From contig CAKMZU010000092.1 of NCBI GenBank assembly GCA_929200485.1, positions 1-6,911 of the forward strand: a stretch of 6,911 nt of DNA, given 5' to 3'. Positions 1 through 5,955 of the stretch are shown here, in pieces; the stretch's first letter is position 1; every line of letters starts with the position of its first letter. Source of the DNA: an uncultured Gammaproteobacteria bacterium (GTDB lineage: Bacteria; Pseudomonadota; Gammaproteobacteria; Pseudomonadales; DT-91). The notes under the pieces were generated by a model that saw nothing but the letters and a program-made list of their open reading frames with translations, did no database searches and was not told the origin of the DNA. A program made the translations under genes and the position numbers.

Positions 1-148
1 ACCGAATAAGGAAATCATCGTTCTCATTAAATGCTGGAATACAAACGACCTTATCCCAGCGATATGTTTCCGGAAAATGTCTCATCGCCTGAATCTGGGG
101 TTCAGCGTAGCGTTCCAGATATTGCTTGATCGCTTTATCTTGCCGCAT
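1..148 (-). CDS. Partial glycosyltransferase family 2-like protein (N-terminal 49 residues)
   Basis: An open frame begins with ATG at 148 and runs off the left edge of the window without a stop. The visible 49 residues start MRQDKAIKQY and reach the stretch VVCIPAFNE at about residues 34-42. A short beta strand followed by IPAFNE is the usual first strand and nucleotide-sugar binding start of GT-A fold, family 2 glycosyltransferases, which transfer a sugar from a nucleotide-sugar donor. An N-terminal lead of about 33 residues before this strand is present. The gene starts only 3 bases after the miaE stop codon, so the two are probably co-transcribed. No strong ribosome binding site is visible within the miaE end, which suggests translational coupling. 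The acceptor and role are unknown. The family call rests on one motif, so it is tentative. Confidence 0.6.
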   Translation of the reverse strand, partial: MRQDKAIKQYLERYAEPQIQAMRHFPETYRWDKVVCIPAFNENDDFLIR

Positions 149-151
149 GTC

Positions 152-739
152 TTAATGCAGCTTGGCCTGAATTGGAAGGTCTTTAATGATTTCTGCTTCG
201 ACTGCTAATAGTTCCTGTGCTCTATTATTGACATCTTGTTCGTCAAAATATTCTTTCGCAAGGTCGGTAAATAGCGAGTAATGTCGAACCTCAGATTGGG
301 TGATGGCTTTGTACATCTGCTTTAAGCGGCCTGCGGGTAACGCCTCAGCAATTAATCCGAAACGCTCGGCACCACGGGCTTCTACGATACCGGCAAGGAT
401 GAGTCTGTCGAGAAAATAATTGTCTTTACCGTTGCGGACATGTTTGCGAAAGGCGTTAACGTAGGCGTCTTTTTCATCAGCCTGAAGTGTTAATCCTCTG
501 CTGTGGATAACTTTGATGACTTCTTTGTAGTGGGCAAGTTCCTCAATCGCAAGATCCGCCATGGCTTCAACCAGTTTGATGCGATCTGGATAGTGAGAAA
601 TTAATGAGATAGCCATCCCGGATGCCTTTTTTTCGCAGGCTGCATGGTCGATTAAAAAATCATCAAAATTGGCGATGACATGACTTGTCCATTCATCAGA
701 AGTGTGGATCAACAGAGGGAAATCTGGATAAAGACGCAT
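152..739 (-). CDS. miaE: tRNA-(ms2io6A37) hydroxylase MiaE
   Basis: This 195-residue protein matches the MiaE family along its whole length. MiaE is a cytoplasmic non-haem di-iron monooxygenase that hydroxylates the isopentenyl group of ms2i6A at position 37 of tRNAs reading UNN codons, using O2. It is a ferritin-like four-helix bundle. Visible ligand candidates are E36 (in DHAACEKKAS), E67-x-x-H70 (EELAH), E120 (IVEARGAERF) and E150-x-x-H153 (SEVRH), which form the expected pair of ExxH motifs with two bridging glutamates. The C-terminus ends in KLH, as in many relatives. The length fits the short form of the family. It has its own extended -10 promoter at 758-766 with a very short leader, and is followed by a glycosyltransferase-like gene. 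The function depends on MiaA and MiaB being present elsewhere, which this window does not show. Confidence 0.95.
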   Translation of the reverse strand: MRLYPDFPLLIHTSDEWTSHVIANFDDFLIDHAACEKKASGMAISLISHYPDRIKLVEAMADLAIEELAHYKEVIKVIHSRGLTLQADEKDAYVNAFRKHVRNGKDNYFLDRLILAGIVEARGAERFGLIAEALPAGRLKQMYKAITQSEVRHYSLFTDLAKEYFDEQDVNNRAQELLAVEAEIIKDLPIQAKLH

Positions 740-757
740 AACGTGCTCAAAAGCCCC

Positions 758-766
758 ATTATAACA
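758..766 (-). promoter_or_regulatory. Extended -10 promoter for miaE
   Basis: On the minus strand the sequence reads TGTTATAAT, a perfect TATAAT preceded by the TGn extension. The predicted start of transcription is near 751, which leaves only about a dozen bases of leader before the miaE ATG at 739. A TTGACA hexamer sits at 774-779 but is only 10 bases from the -10 element, too close to be its -35 partner, so the extended -10 probably carries the promoter. Confidence 0.5.
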
Positions 767-794
767 GAGAGAGTGTCAAAGAGAATTTTGGGTC

Positions 795-822
795 TTCAAT
801 TTATCACTGGTCTGTTTATAAT
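795..822 (+). promoter_or_regulatory. Candidate sigma70 promoter for fabV
   Basis: A perfect TATAAT at 817-822 follows a weak -35-like TTCAAT at 795-800 with a 16-base spacer. Transcription would start near 829 and give a leader of about 30 bases that contains AAGGAAG (839-845) and GTAGGTG just before the fabV ATG. It is divergent from the miaE promoter, with about 50 bases between the two -10 elements. Confidence 0.5.
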
Positions 823-857
823 GATGGGCTTTTGTTGTAAGGAAGTAGGTGTCCATT

Positions 858-2057
858 ATGGTTATAAAGCCCAAAGTTCGAGGCTTCATGTGCATTACCG
901 CGCATCCTGAAGGTTGTAAGGAACATGTCAAGGCGCAGATTGATTACGTCAAAGCGCAAGGGCAATTAGATAATGGGCCTAAGCGTGTGCTGGTTATCGG
1001 CGCGTCAACAGGCTATGGTTTGGCTTCACGAATCAGTGCGGCATTCGGTTCAGGTGCTAAAACACTCGGCGTGTTTTTTGAAAAGCCTGGTACTGAGCGT
1101 AAGCCTGGCACAGCTGGCTGGTATAACTCGGCAGCTTTTCATCAATTTGCCGAAGAAGAAGGGCTTTATGCGAAAAGCATCAACGGCAACGCTTTTGGTA
1201 ATGAAGTCAAACAACAAGTGATTGATACGATCAAAGAAGATTTAGGTCAAGTTGATCTGGTTGTTTATAGCTTGGCAGCGCCTCGTCGTCAGCACCCTGA
1301 AACGGGTGTTATTTATAATTCAACCCTTAAGCCAGTGACAGGTGATGTGACTGCGACAACATTGGATACAGATAAAAAAGTCGTGAAGTCAGTCTCGCTT
1401 GAAAAGGCCACGCAAGAAGAGATTGATAATACGGTTGCCGTCATGGGTGGTGAAGATTGGCAAATGTGGATGGATGCCCTACAACAGGCAGGTGTTTTAG
1501 CTGAAGGTTGTAAAACAACGGCCTATACCTACATTGGCGATAAAATCACTCATGATATTTATTGGGATGGAACCATTGGTGAAGCGAAAAAGGATTTGGA
1601 TAAGCGCGTCAAACTGATTCGTGATAGCTTGTCAGGCCTTAATGGCGAAGCTTATGTGTCTGTATTAAAAGCTGTTGTTACACAATCAAGTTCGGCGATT
1701 CCAGTCATGCCTTTGTATCTTGCGTTACTCTTTAAAGTGATGAAAGAGGCGGGACTCCATGAAGATTGTATCGAGCAGGTTGATGGGTTATTCCGAGACA
1801 GTTTATATGCTGCTTCAGTGCCGACTGATGAAGATGGTCGCCTCCGCGCTGATCAAAAAGAGCTTCGCCCTGAAATTCAAGGTAAAGTAACAGAGCTTTG
1901 GCCACAGGTCACTACTGAAAACATTGACGAATTGACCGACTTTAAAGGCTATCAGGAAGCATTTTTACAACTCTTTGGTTTTGGCTTAAACGGAGTTGAT
2001 TATGATGCGGATGTGAATACTGAGGTGGGTATTTCTCAGCTAATTGATATGGCTTAA
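858..2057 (+). CDS. fabV: Enoyl-[acyl-carrier-protein]/trans-2-enoyl-CoA reductase FabV
   Basis: FabV carries out the NADH-dependent reduction of trans-2-enoyl-ACP, the last step of each elongation cycle in type II fatty acid synthesis, in the cytoplasm. The 399-residue product has the family start [10 protein letters not shown], the nucleotide-binding loop GASTGYG at about 48-54, the YSLAAPRR strand at about 137-144 and the catalytic Y-x8-K motif (Y235, then WDGTIGEA, then K244). Those catalytic positions are the ones known for FabV and differ from the Y-x6-K of FabI. I chose ATG at 858 over the in-frame GTG at 849 because relatives begin at M-x-I-KP and because 849 would lie too close to AAGGAAG (839-845). 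FabV enzymes are known to be poorly inhibited by triclosan. It is followed after 3 bases by an MBL-fold hydrolase, so the two probably share a transcript. Length is normal for the family. Confidence 0.97.
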   Translation: MVIKPKVRGFMCITAHPEGCKEHVKAQIDYVKAQGQLDNGPKRVLVIGASTGYGLASRISAAFGSGAKTLGVFFEKPGTERKPGTAGWYNSAAFHQFAEEEGLYAKSINGNAFGNEVKQQVIDTIKEDLGQVDLVVYSLAAPRRQHPETGVIYNSTLKPVTGDVTATTLDTDKKVVKSVSLEKATQEEIDNTVAVMGGEDWQMWMDALQQAGVLAEGCKTTAYTYIGDKITHDIYWDGTIGEAKKDLDKRVKLIRDSLSGLNGEAYVSVLKAVVTQSSSAIPVMPLYLALLFKVMKEAGLHEDCIEQVDGLFRDSLYAASVPTDEDGRLRADQKELRPEIQGKVTELWPQVTTENIDELTDFKGYQEAFLQLFGFGLNGVDYDADVNTEVGISQLIDMA

Positions 2058-2060
2058 TGG

Positions 2061-2888
2061 ATGTTACATCGAATGACAGCGAATTCGGCTGTCTATAGAC
2101 TGCGTGCCCCAAACCCGTCAGTCATGACGGGAGAGGGCACAAATACTTATTTTATTTTTGATGGGGATATAGCCTTTTTAATTGATCCGGGTCCTGAAAT
2201 CCCTGAGCATAGTGAAGCGATGCTTGACGCGCTTGGTGATCGAACCCTCAAAGGTATTTTGCTTACGCATATGCATCCCGATCATTCGCCTGCGGCTAAT
2301 GCGATCAAAGCAGCAACGAATGCACCTGTCTATGGGATACCTCCTGACCCTTTAGATACCATTCAAGATCACTCGGTTACTGTGGATCATACCCTTGGCG
2401 ATGGAGAGATCCTGAGTTTAGGCTCGTTGACGGTAGAAGCTGTGACGACGCCAGGCCACACATCCAATCATTTGTGTTTTTGGTTGTCGTCTGAGCAAAT
2501 GGTGTTTACTGGCGATCATATTATGCAAGGCTCAACAGTGGTTATCGTTCCCCCCTTTGGTGATATGCAAGATTATTTATCATCTTTAGAAAAATTGAAG
2601 AAGTATCCACTGAAAAGCATTGCGCCAGCACATGGTGAATTAATTTTCTCGCCTGTTGATGAGATAAATCGATTAGTCGCACATAGGCGCAGCAGAGAAT
2701 GTAAAGTGGTTCAAGGATTAGAAAATCAAGGCTGGATCAGCCTCGAAGACTTAACCACCATTGTCTACGCTGATGTCCATGAAAGTCTCCATGGGTTGGC
2801 TTCACGTTCATTGCACGCACACTTGATCAAGCTTTTAAAAGAAGGGCGTGTGACTGAAAAAGCCACTTTATGGCAGCTAAATGATTAA
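2061..2888 (+). CDS. MBL-fold metallo-hydrolase, LACTB2-like
   Basis: This 275-residue protein has a complete metallo-beta-lactamase-fold metal site: H70-x-H72-x-D74-H75 (THMHPDH), H133 (TTPGHTSNH), D152 (FTGDH) and H191 (PAHGE). This predicts a two-zinc hydrolase. The N-terminal GEGTNTY (about 24-30) and the C-terminal winged-helix-like region (about 205-272, with HRRSRE and SLHAHLIKLLKEGRV) are typical of the LACTB2-like group rather than of true beta-lactamases or glyoxalase II. No signal peptide is seen, so it should be cytoplasmic. Substrates in this group are uncertain; ribonuclease activity is known for the human LACTB2 protein, while many bacterial members are uncharacterised. It begins 3 bases after the fabV stop with no clear ribosome binding site, implying translational coupling. 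A second in-frame ATG at 2073 (M5) is an alternative start. Function beyond hydrolase is not claimed. Confidence 0.86.
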   Translation: MLHRMTANSAVYRLRAPNPSVMTGEGTNTYFIFDGDIAFLIDPGPEIPEHSEAMLDALGDRTLKGILLTHMHPDHSPAANAIKAATNAPVYGIPPDPLDTIQDHSVTVDHTLGDGEILSLGSLTVEAVTTPGHTSNHLCFWLSSEQMVFTGDHIMQGSTVVIVPPFGDMQDYLSSLEKLKKYPLKSIAPAHGELIFSPVDEINRLVAHRRSRECKVVQGLENQGWISLEDLTTIVYADVHESLHGLASRSLHAHLIKLLKEGRVTEKATLWQLND

Positions 2889-2912
2889 AAATGAATCATG
2901 GCAAATAAATGC

Positions 2913-2940
2913 TTGAATGATGAAATAGCTGTGCCATAAT
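2913..2940 (+). promoter_or_regulatory. recA promoter
   Basis: TTGAAT at 2913-2918 and CATAAT at 2935-2940 are separated by 16 bases, and TGC directly before the -10 hexamer (2932-2934) gives an extended -10. Transcription would start at about 2947, inside the LexA box, so LexA binding would block initiation. The leader is about 105 bases long and AT-rich. Confidence 0.7.
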
Positions 2941-2941
2941 A

Positions 2942-2957
2942 CTGAATAATTATACAG
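2942..2957 (+). promoter_or_regulatory. LexA (SOS) box of recA
   Basis: The sequence is CTG-AATAATTATA-CAG, a match to the gammaproteobacterial SOS box CTG-N10-CAG with an AT-rich centre, further flanked by TA upstream and TG downstream. It lies immediately after the -10 element and over the predicted start site, the normal arrangement for a repressed recA. The fourth base on the left is A rather than the usual T, and the right half is a full ACAG. Confidence 0.85.
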
Positions 2958-3051
2958 TGTTTTTGATTGCGATTGTTTTTTCGAAATTGCTCATTCGATA
3001 TTTCAGAAGTTCAAAATTTAAAAGTTCACAAGGTTTTAAAAGGGTTTAGTG

Positions 3052-4080
3052 ATGGAAGAAAACAAAAAACGCGCGCTTGATGCAGCAATGACGCAAATTG
3101 AACGTCAATTCGGTAAAGGCACGATTATGCGTATGGGCGATAAAAAGCCCGAAGCAATCCCTTCCATTTCAACCGGCTCATTAGGTCTGGACATTGCTTT
3201 AGGTATAGGTGGCTTACCTAAAGGCCGAATCATCGAAATTTACGGCCCAGAGTCCTCAGGTAAAACAACCTTAACACTTCAAACAATCGCACAATGCCAA
3301 AAAAATGGTGGTACGGCAGCCTTTATTGATGCGGAACATGCCTTAGACCCTGTTTACGCGGAAGCATTAGGTGTTGATTTAGAAAACCTGATCGTTTCTC
3401 AGCCTGATACGGGTGAACAAGCATTGGAAGTGACCGATATGCTAGTGCGCTCAGGCGCTGTTGATTTAGTGGTTATCGACTCGGTAGCCGCATTAACCCC
3501 TAAAGCTGAAATTGATGGCGATATGGGTGATTCACACATGGGCTTACAGGCACGTTTGATGTCTCAAGCGCTTCGAAAAATTACAGCCAGTGTTAATCGA
3601 ACCAATACGATGGTTATTTTTATCAACCAGTTGCGTATGAAAATTGGTGTGATGTTTGGTAACCCTGAAACCACAACTGGCGGTAATGCATTAAAGTTTT
3701 ACTCATCTGTACGTTTAGATATTCGTCGTATCGGCTCAATTAAAGAAGGCGATGAGGTGGTTGGTAATGAAACCCGAGTCAAAGTGGTTAAAAATAAAGT
3801 ATCGCCACCATTTAAGCAAACAGAGTTCGTGATTGCTTTCGGTAAAGGGGTTGATCATCTAGGTGAGGTGATTGATCTAGGCGTGAAGCAAGGGCTAATT
3901 GATAAGGCGGGCTCTTGGTATAGTTATCAAGGCAATAAAATAGGGCAAGGTAAAGCGAATGTTGGTAAATATCTGATGGAAAACCCGCAGATTGCAGATG
4001 AAGTTGAACAGCAAATTCGTGAGAAATTGTTGCCTTTGTTATCTGAAGAAGCTGAAACACCAGCGCCTGATGAAAGTTAA
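3052..4080 (+). CDS. recA: Recombinase RecA
   Basis: RecA is an ATP-dependent recombinase that forms filaments on single-stranded DNA, pairs homologous strands, and promotes self-cleavage of LexA. The 342-residue product is full length. It has the N-terminal polymerisation helix ([10 protein letters not shown] onward), Walker A GPESSGKT at 65-72, the catalytic glutamate E95 in DAEHALDP, Walker B VVIDS at 140-144, the L1 region near 155-165 and the L2 DNA-binding loop around 193-210 containing NPETTTGG. The C-terminus ends in a short acidic tail ([12 protein letters not shown]), as expected. ATG at 3052 is preferred over the GTG at 3049 because AGGG at 3041-3044 is 7 bases upstream and relatives start M-x-E/D-NK. 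A LexA box covers its promoter, and recX follows with a one-base overlap. Nothing in the sequence is unusual. Confidence 0.99.
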   Translation: MEENKKRALDAAMTQIERQFGKGTIMRMGDKKPEAIPSISTGSLGLDIALGIGGLPKGRIIEIYGPESSGKTTLTLQTIAQCQKNGGTAAFIDAEHALDPVYAEALGVDLENLIVSQPDTGEQALEVTDMLVRSGAVDLVVIDSVAALTPKAEIDGDMGDSHMGLQARLMSQALRKITASVNRTNTMVIFINQLRMKIGVMFGNPETTTGGNALKFYSSVRLDIRRIGSIKEGDEVVGNETRVKVVKNKVSPPFKQTEFVIAFGKGVDHLGEVIDLGVKQGLIDKAGSWYSYQGNKIGQGKANVGKYLMENPQIADEVEQQIREKLLPLLSEEAETPAPDES

Positions 4081-4679
4081 TGCCTGATTCAGCGCAACAC
4101 GATTATGCTCAGATCAGAGAGTCGGTCAGAGAGTCAGCAATGGGTTTGCTGGCTCGGCGAGAGCATAGTCAGTTAGAGCTCTTGCAGAAGCTGAATCAAA
4201 AAATAAAGAGCCAAAAGATAAACTCTAAGAATAGAGGGTTTTCTGTTTCAAATAGCGATGAGGTTTGTAGTGGAGAAGTTTTTGATAGGGAAGTTTTTGA
4301 TAGGGAGGCTTTTGACGCTCAAGATGTATCTGCAGAAGGCATCTCTATAGAAACGATAATTCAATCAGTGATAGATGACCTCGCAACAGAAGGCTTGCAG
4401 TCCGATGAGCGATTTACCGAAGTTTATGTCAGAAGTTATATCCAAAAAGGTCAAGGTCCCACAAAAATCCGGATGAACCTTAAGCGGTTGGGTATCGAGA
4501 GCCATTTAATTGATGAATACTTATATTCTGAAGACATCGACTGGTATGAGAATATAAAAACCGTTTTCTCACGAAAGTTCAGTCACAGTGAGTTAATGGA
4601 CAGTAAACAAAAATCCAGGGTCTATCGCTTTTTACAAAGCCGCGGTTTTACTCAAGATCAAATTTCTTCTTTGATTTGA
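4080..4679 (+). CDS. recX: Regulatory protein RecX with an expanded linker
   Basis: RecX binds RecA filaments and limits their extension and activity. The ATG at 4080 shares its A with the recA TAA stop (TAATG), so the gene is translationally coupled and should be induced together with recA. Family features are visible at both ends: GLLARREHSQLELLQKL (about 22-38) is the first helical module, then VIDDLATEGLQSDERF (about 97-112), YIQKGQGPTKIRMNLKRLGI (about 120-139) and the terminal RFLQSRGFTQDQI (about 183-195). At 199 residues it is longer than most RecX proteins (roughly 150-165). The excess is a low-complexity insertion at about residues 45-88 between the first and second modules, which includes tandem pentapeptides EVCSG, EVFDR, EVFDR and EAFDA. 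The frame stays open through the insert, so it appears functional rather than broken. Confidence 0.93.
   Translation: MPDSAQHDYAQIRESVRESAMGLLARREHSQLELLQKLNQKIKSQKINSKNRGFSVSNSDEVCSGEVFDREVFDREAFDAQDVSAEGISIETIIQSVIDDLATEGLQSDERFTEVYVRSYIQKGQGPTKIRMNLKRLGIESHLIDEYLYSEDIDWYENIKTVFSRKFSHSELMDSKQKSRVYRFLQSRGFTQDQISSLI
4260..4319 (+). repeat. 15-base in-frame tandem repeat inside recX
   Basis: Four consecutive 15-base units lie at 4260-4274, 4275-4289, 4290-4304 and 4305-4319. The second and third are identical (GAAGTTTTTGATAGG), while the first and fourth are diverged. They encode EVCSG, EVFDR, EVFDR and EAFDA. Identity of the middle copies suggests a fairly recent slippage-type duplication that keeps the recX frame. 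Confidence 0.85.
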
Positions 4680-4788
4680 ATCGGACAGGGCGAAAGTTAT
4701 ATGCGACTCACGGCCTGTGTTGTATAAAGTCTATTTCAAGTGAGGTATTTCAGCGGAGTTTTTGGATTACCTGATATAAATATAATAT
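4680..4788. other. Intergenic region between convergent recX and the orphan gene
   Basis: This 109-base gap lies between two genes that point at each other. Two short inverted matches are present (ACAGG at 4684-4688 with CCTGT at 4713-4717, and AGGTA at 4743-4747 with TACCT at 4768-4772). Their loops are long and no T-run follows the stems on either strand, so I do not call a terminator. No convincing small gene is seen. Confidence 0.4.
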
Positions 4789-5379
4789 TTAATCGCTTTG
4801 ATTTTGGTTGATAAATTTGATTATGTGATTTTTCTTGAATAAATATCCTTTTAGTAAAAAAGCGATAAAATTTGGAAGTTCCGCCTGATCACACTTGATA
4901 TGACATCGATATTTATTATCGTATGTGTGGTATGAATCATCTTTAAGCATTTTATCTTCTTTGTCAAAGAAAGAAAATTTATTCGATGGTAAAATTATTT
5001 TCCCATTTTTGCAGTCATCGCTATTTTCAATAACTAAATTAATGATACAGCTAAAAATTGTTACTATTGGAGTTGAGGTGTTTAAATCACAGATTTCGAA
5101 TCCATATTTTTTTTCTGAATCAGGAAGCCAGTGTTGCTTGGCGAAATACGCTATATCCTTATTTTTTTCGTGGGTGGAAAAAAACGCATTCATACTCTTA
5201 ATAAAATCCTTATCTATATCTTTAATCATAACCTCATATGGGGTAAATTGAACACAACTTGGAGTGTGTGGCTCAGTTTCAGTAGTTTCGGCCTGTGCGG
5301 GTTGACCGACGCCAGCATACATTAGTTTTGAGAAGATCAAAATAAAAAAAGTAGTGCAAAGAACGCTATAGAAATTCAT
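4789..5379 (-). CDS. Orphan predicted secreted protein with six cysteines in the mature region
   Basis: I do not recognise this 196-residue protein. Its N-terminus has a hydrophobic stretch at about 5-16 and a plausible signal peptidase site after AQA at 30 (or after MYA at 22), so export across the inner membrane is likely. The n-region lacks lysine or arginine, which is atypical. The predicted mature part has cysteines at 42, 97, 111, 123, 159 and 163, an even number that could form three disulfides in an oxidising compartment; the last two form a C-H-I-K-C pattern. It is rich in Lys, Asp, Asn, Ile and Phe, and the gene is more AT-rich than its neighbours. A good ribosome binding site (AGGAC at 5388-5392, 8 bases from ATG) supports translation. 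It stands alone, convergent to recX and divergent from the DOPA-dioxygenase-like gene. Lineage-specific origin or transfer is possible but not shown. Confidence 0.75.
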   Translation of the reverse strand: MNFYSVLCTTFFILIFSKLMYAGVGQPAQAETTETEPHTPSCVQFTPYEVMIKDIDKDFIKSMNAFFSTHEKNKDIAYFAKQHWLPDSEKKYGFEICDLNTSTPIVTIFSCIINLVIENSDDCKNGKIILPSNKFSFFDKEDKMLKDDSYHTYDNKYRCHIKCDQAELPNFIAFLLKGYLFKKNHIIKFINQNQSD

Positions 5380-5382
5380 AGT

Positions 5383-5423
5383 ATACTGTCCTATATCAAT
5401 TGAATGTTTTCAGTTGACAGTAT
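5383..5423 (-). promoter_or_regulatory. Inverted repeat in the leader of the orphan gene
   Basis: ATACTGTC at 5383-5390 and GACAGTAT at 5416-5423 are perfect 8-base inverted copies separated by 25 bases. In a minus-strand transcript the downstream arm contains most of the AGGACAG ribosome binding site of the orphan gene, so pairing could hide it. The upstream-coordinate arm also overlaps the TTGACA hexamer (5414-5419) proposed as the -35 element for the plus-strand gene, so it could instead be a paired operator between divergent genes. Confidence 0.4.
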
Positions 5424-5443
5424 TAATTCTATTTGGTTTTAAA
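5414..5443 (+). promoter_or_regulatory. Candidate promoter for the DOPA-dioxygenase-like gene
   Basis: A perfect TTGACA lies at 5414-5419, and a poor -10-like TTTAAA at 5438-5443 follows after an 18-base spacer. Transcription would start near 5450, about 40 bases before the TTG start codon. The surrounding sequence is so AT-rich that other -10 choices are possible. Confidence 0.35.
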
Positions 5444-5479
5444 TAAAATGAAATATTTTTTAAGTATTTAACAATTATT

Positions 5480-5497
5480 TTTAATAAGAAATTGAAT
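5480..5497 (+). repeat. Direct repeat flanking the DOPA-dioxygenase-like gene, left copy
   Basis: TTTAATAAGAAATTGAAT at 5480-5497 recurs as TTTTATTAGAAATTGAAT at 5956-5973, with 16 of 18 bases equal and 11 contiguous matches. The left copy covers the TTG start of the gene and the right copy lies just before the terminator. In AT-rich DNA this may be chance. Confidence 0.35.
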
Positions 5498-5836
5498 CGT
5501 CCTGTGAAACGTTATCACGCGCATATATATTATGCGTTAGAAAATAAGCCTTATGCTCTCGAAGTGCATGCTAAAGTTCTGTCAGCCTTTAGTCAGTTGC
5601 CTGTATCCCATTTGGTTGATTATGCAGTGGGGCCGCACTTATTTCCCATGTTTCAAGTGGCGTTTGATGAATCGAAGTTTGATGAATTAATAACATTTTT
5701 TACTCCCTTCTCTGATAAATTGAGCATTTTAATTCATCCTTTGATTCGCGATGATCTGGTAGCTCACACAGATGAAGCCATCTGGATTGGTAAAAAATTG
5801 GCAGTCAATATCGATTTTTTAAAGTCGTTGGCATGA
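5492..5836 (+). CDS. DOPA 4,5-dioxygenase-like small protein
   Basis: This 114-residue protein fits the DOPA 4,5-dioxygenase family, named for extradiol ring-cleavage enzymes; most bacterial members have no assigned substrate. Family motifs are in order: YHAHIYY (8-14), VGPHLFPMFQVAF (46-58), LSILIHPL (77-84) and AHTDEAIWIG (91-100). H9, H11, H49, H82 and H92 are the likely metal or catalytic histidines. Length is normal and the product should be cytoplasmic. The start is uncertain: there is no ATG in this frame before the conserved YHAH, so TTG at 5492 (giving MNRPVKRYHAH) or GTG at 5504 must be used. TTG fits the relatives' short lead before YHAH, but no well-spaced ribosome binding site is seen for either. 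The gene stands alone, with a terminator about 150 bases downstream. Confidence 0.86.
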   Translation: MNRPVKRYHAHIYYALENKPYALEVHAKVLSAFSQLPVSHLVDYAVGPHLFPMFQVAFDESKFDELITFFTPFSDKLSILIHPLIRDDLVAHTDEAIWIGKKLAVNIDFLKSLA

Positions 5837-5859
5837 GTTAATGTCTTTTTCAATTTGTC

Positions 5860-5875
5860 ATAACCAATCGGTTAT
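5860..5875. repeat. Short palindrome ATAACC-AATC-GGTTAT
   Basis: A perfect 6-base stem (ATAACC / GGTTAT) surrounds a four-base centre, 24 bases after the DOPA-dioxygenase-like stop codon. It could be a small hairpin or a dimeric repressor operator. No T-run follows, so it is not an intrinsic terminator. Confidence 0.45.
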
Positions 5876-5915
5876 CGATGAAAAATACTCTCATTTCTAC
5901 TGTTTGTCTGTTTTT

Positions 5916-5933
5916 TGATCAAGGGGTTGATCA
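5916..5933. repeat. Perfect 7-base inverted repeat TGATCAA-GGGG-TTGATCA
   Basis: The two arms are exact complements around a GGGG centre. TTGATCA is also directly repeated at 5915-5921 and 5927-5933, a 12-base period. A T6 run precedes the hairpin on the plus strand, and on the minus strand it becomes A6 after the hairpin, so it does not have terminator polarity in either direction. Confidence 0.55.
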
Positions 5934-5955
5934 GATAGAATGAAAAGGATTTAGA

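Noticed and set aside
774..779. Perfect TTGACA on the minus strand upstream of miaE.
   Set aside because: It is only 10 bases from the TATAAT element, well short of the usual 16-18, so it cannot be its -35 partner.
806..812. ACTGGTC in the fabV promoter resembles the left half of a FadR fatty-acid regulator site.
   Set aside because: The right half is not present in the following bases, so only a half site exists and chance is likely.
680..1221. Plus-strand open frames overlapping miaE and the start of fabV.
   Set aside because: They overlap well-identified genes in other frames and match no family; they are shadows.
2881..2899. ATGATT and AATCAT inverted repeat after the MBL hydrolase as a terminator.
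   Set aside because: The stem is six A/T-rich pairs and no T-run follows; it is too weak to call.
3812..4060. Minus-strand open frame inside recA.
   Set aside because: It lies wholly within the conserved recA coding sequence and has no supporting signal.
4925..5325. Plus-strand open frames opposite the orphan gene.
   Set aside because: They lack ribosome binding sites and recognisable motifs, and the minus-strand frame has a signal peptide, a good ribosome binding site and greater length.
5383..5423. CTGT and ACAG in the inverted repeat as a second LexA box.
   Set aside because: The half sites are 27 bases apart, whereas a LexA box needs 8 bases between CTGT and ACAG.
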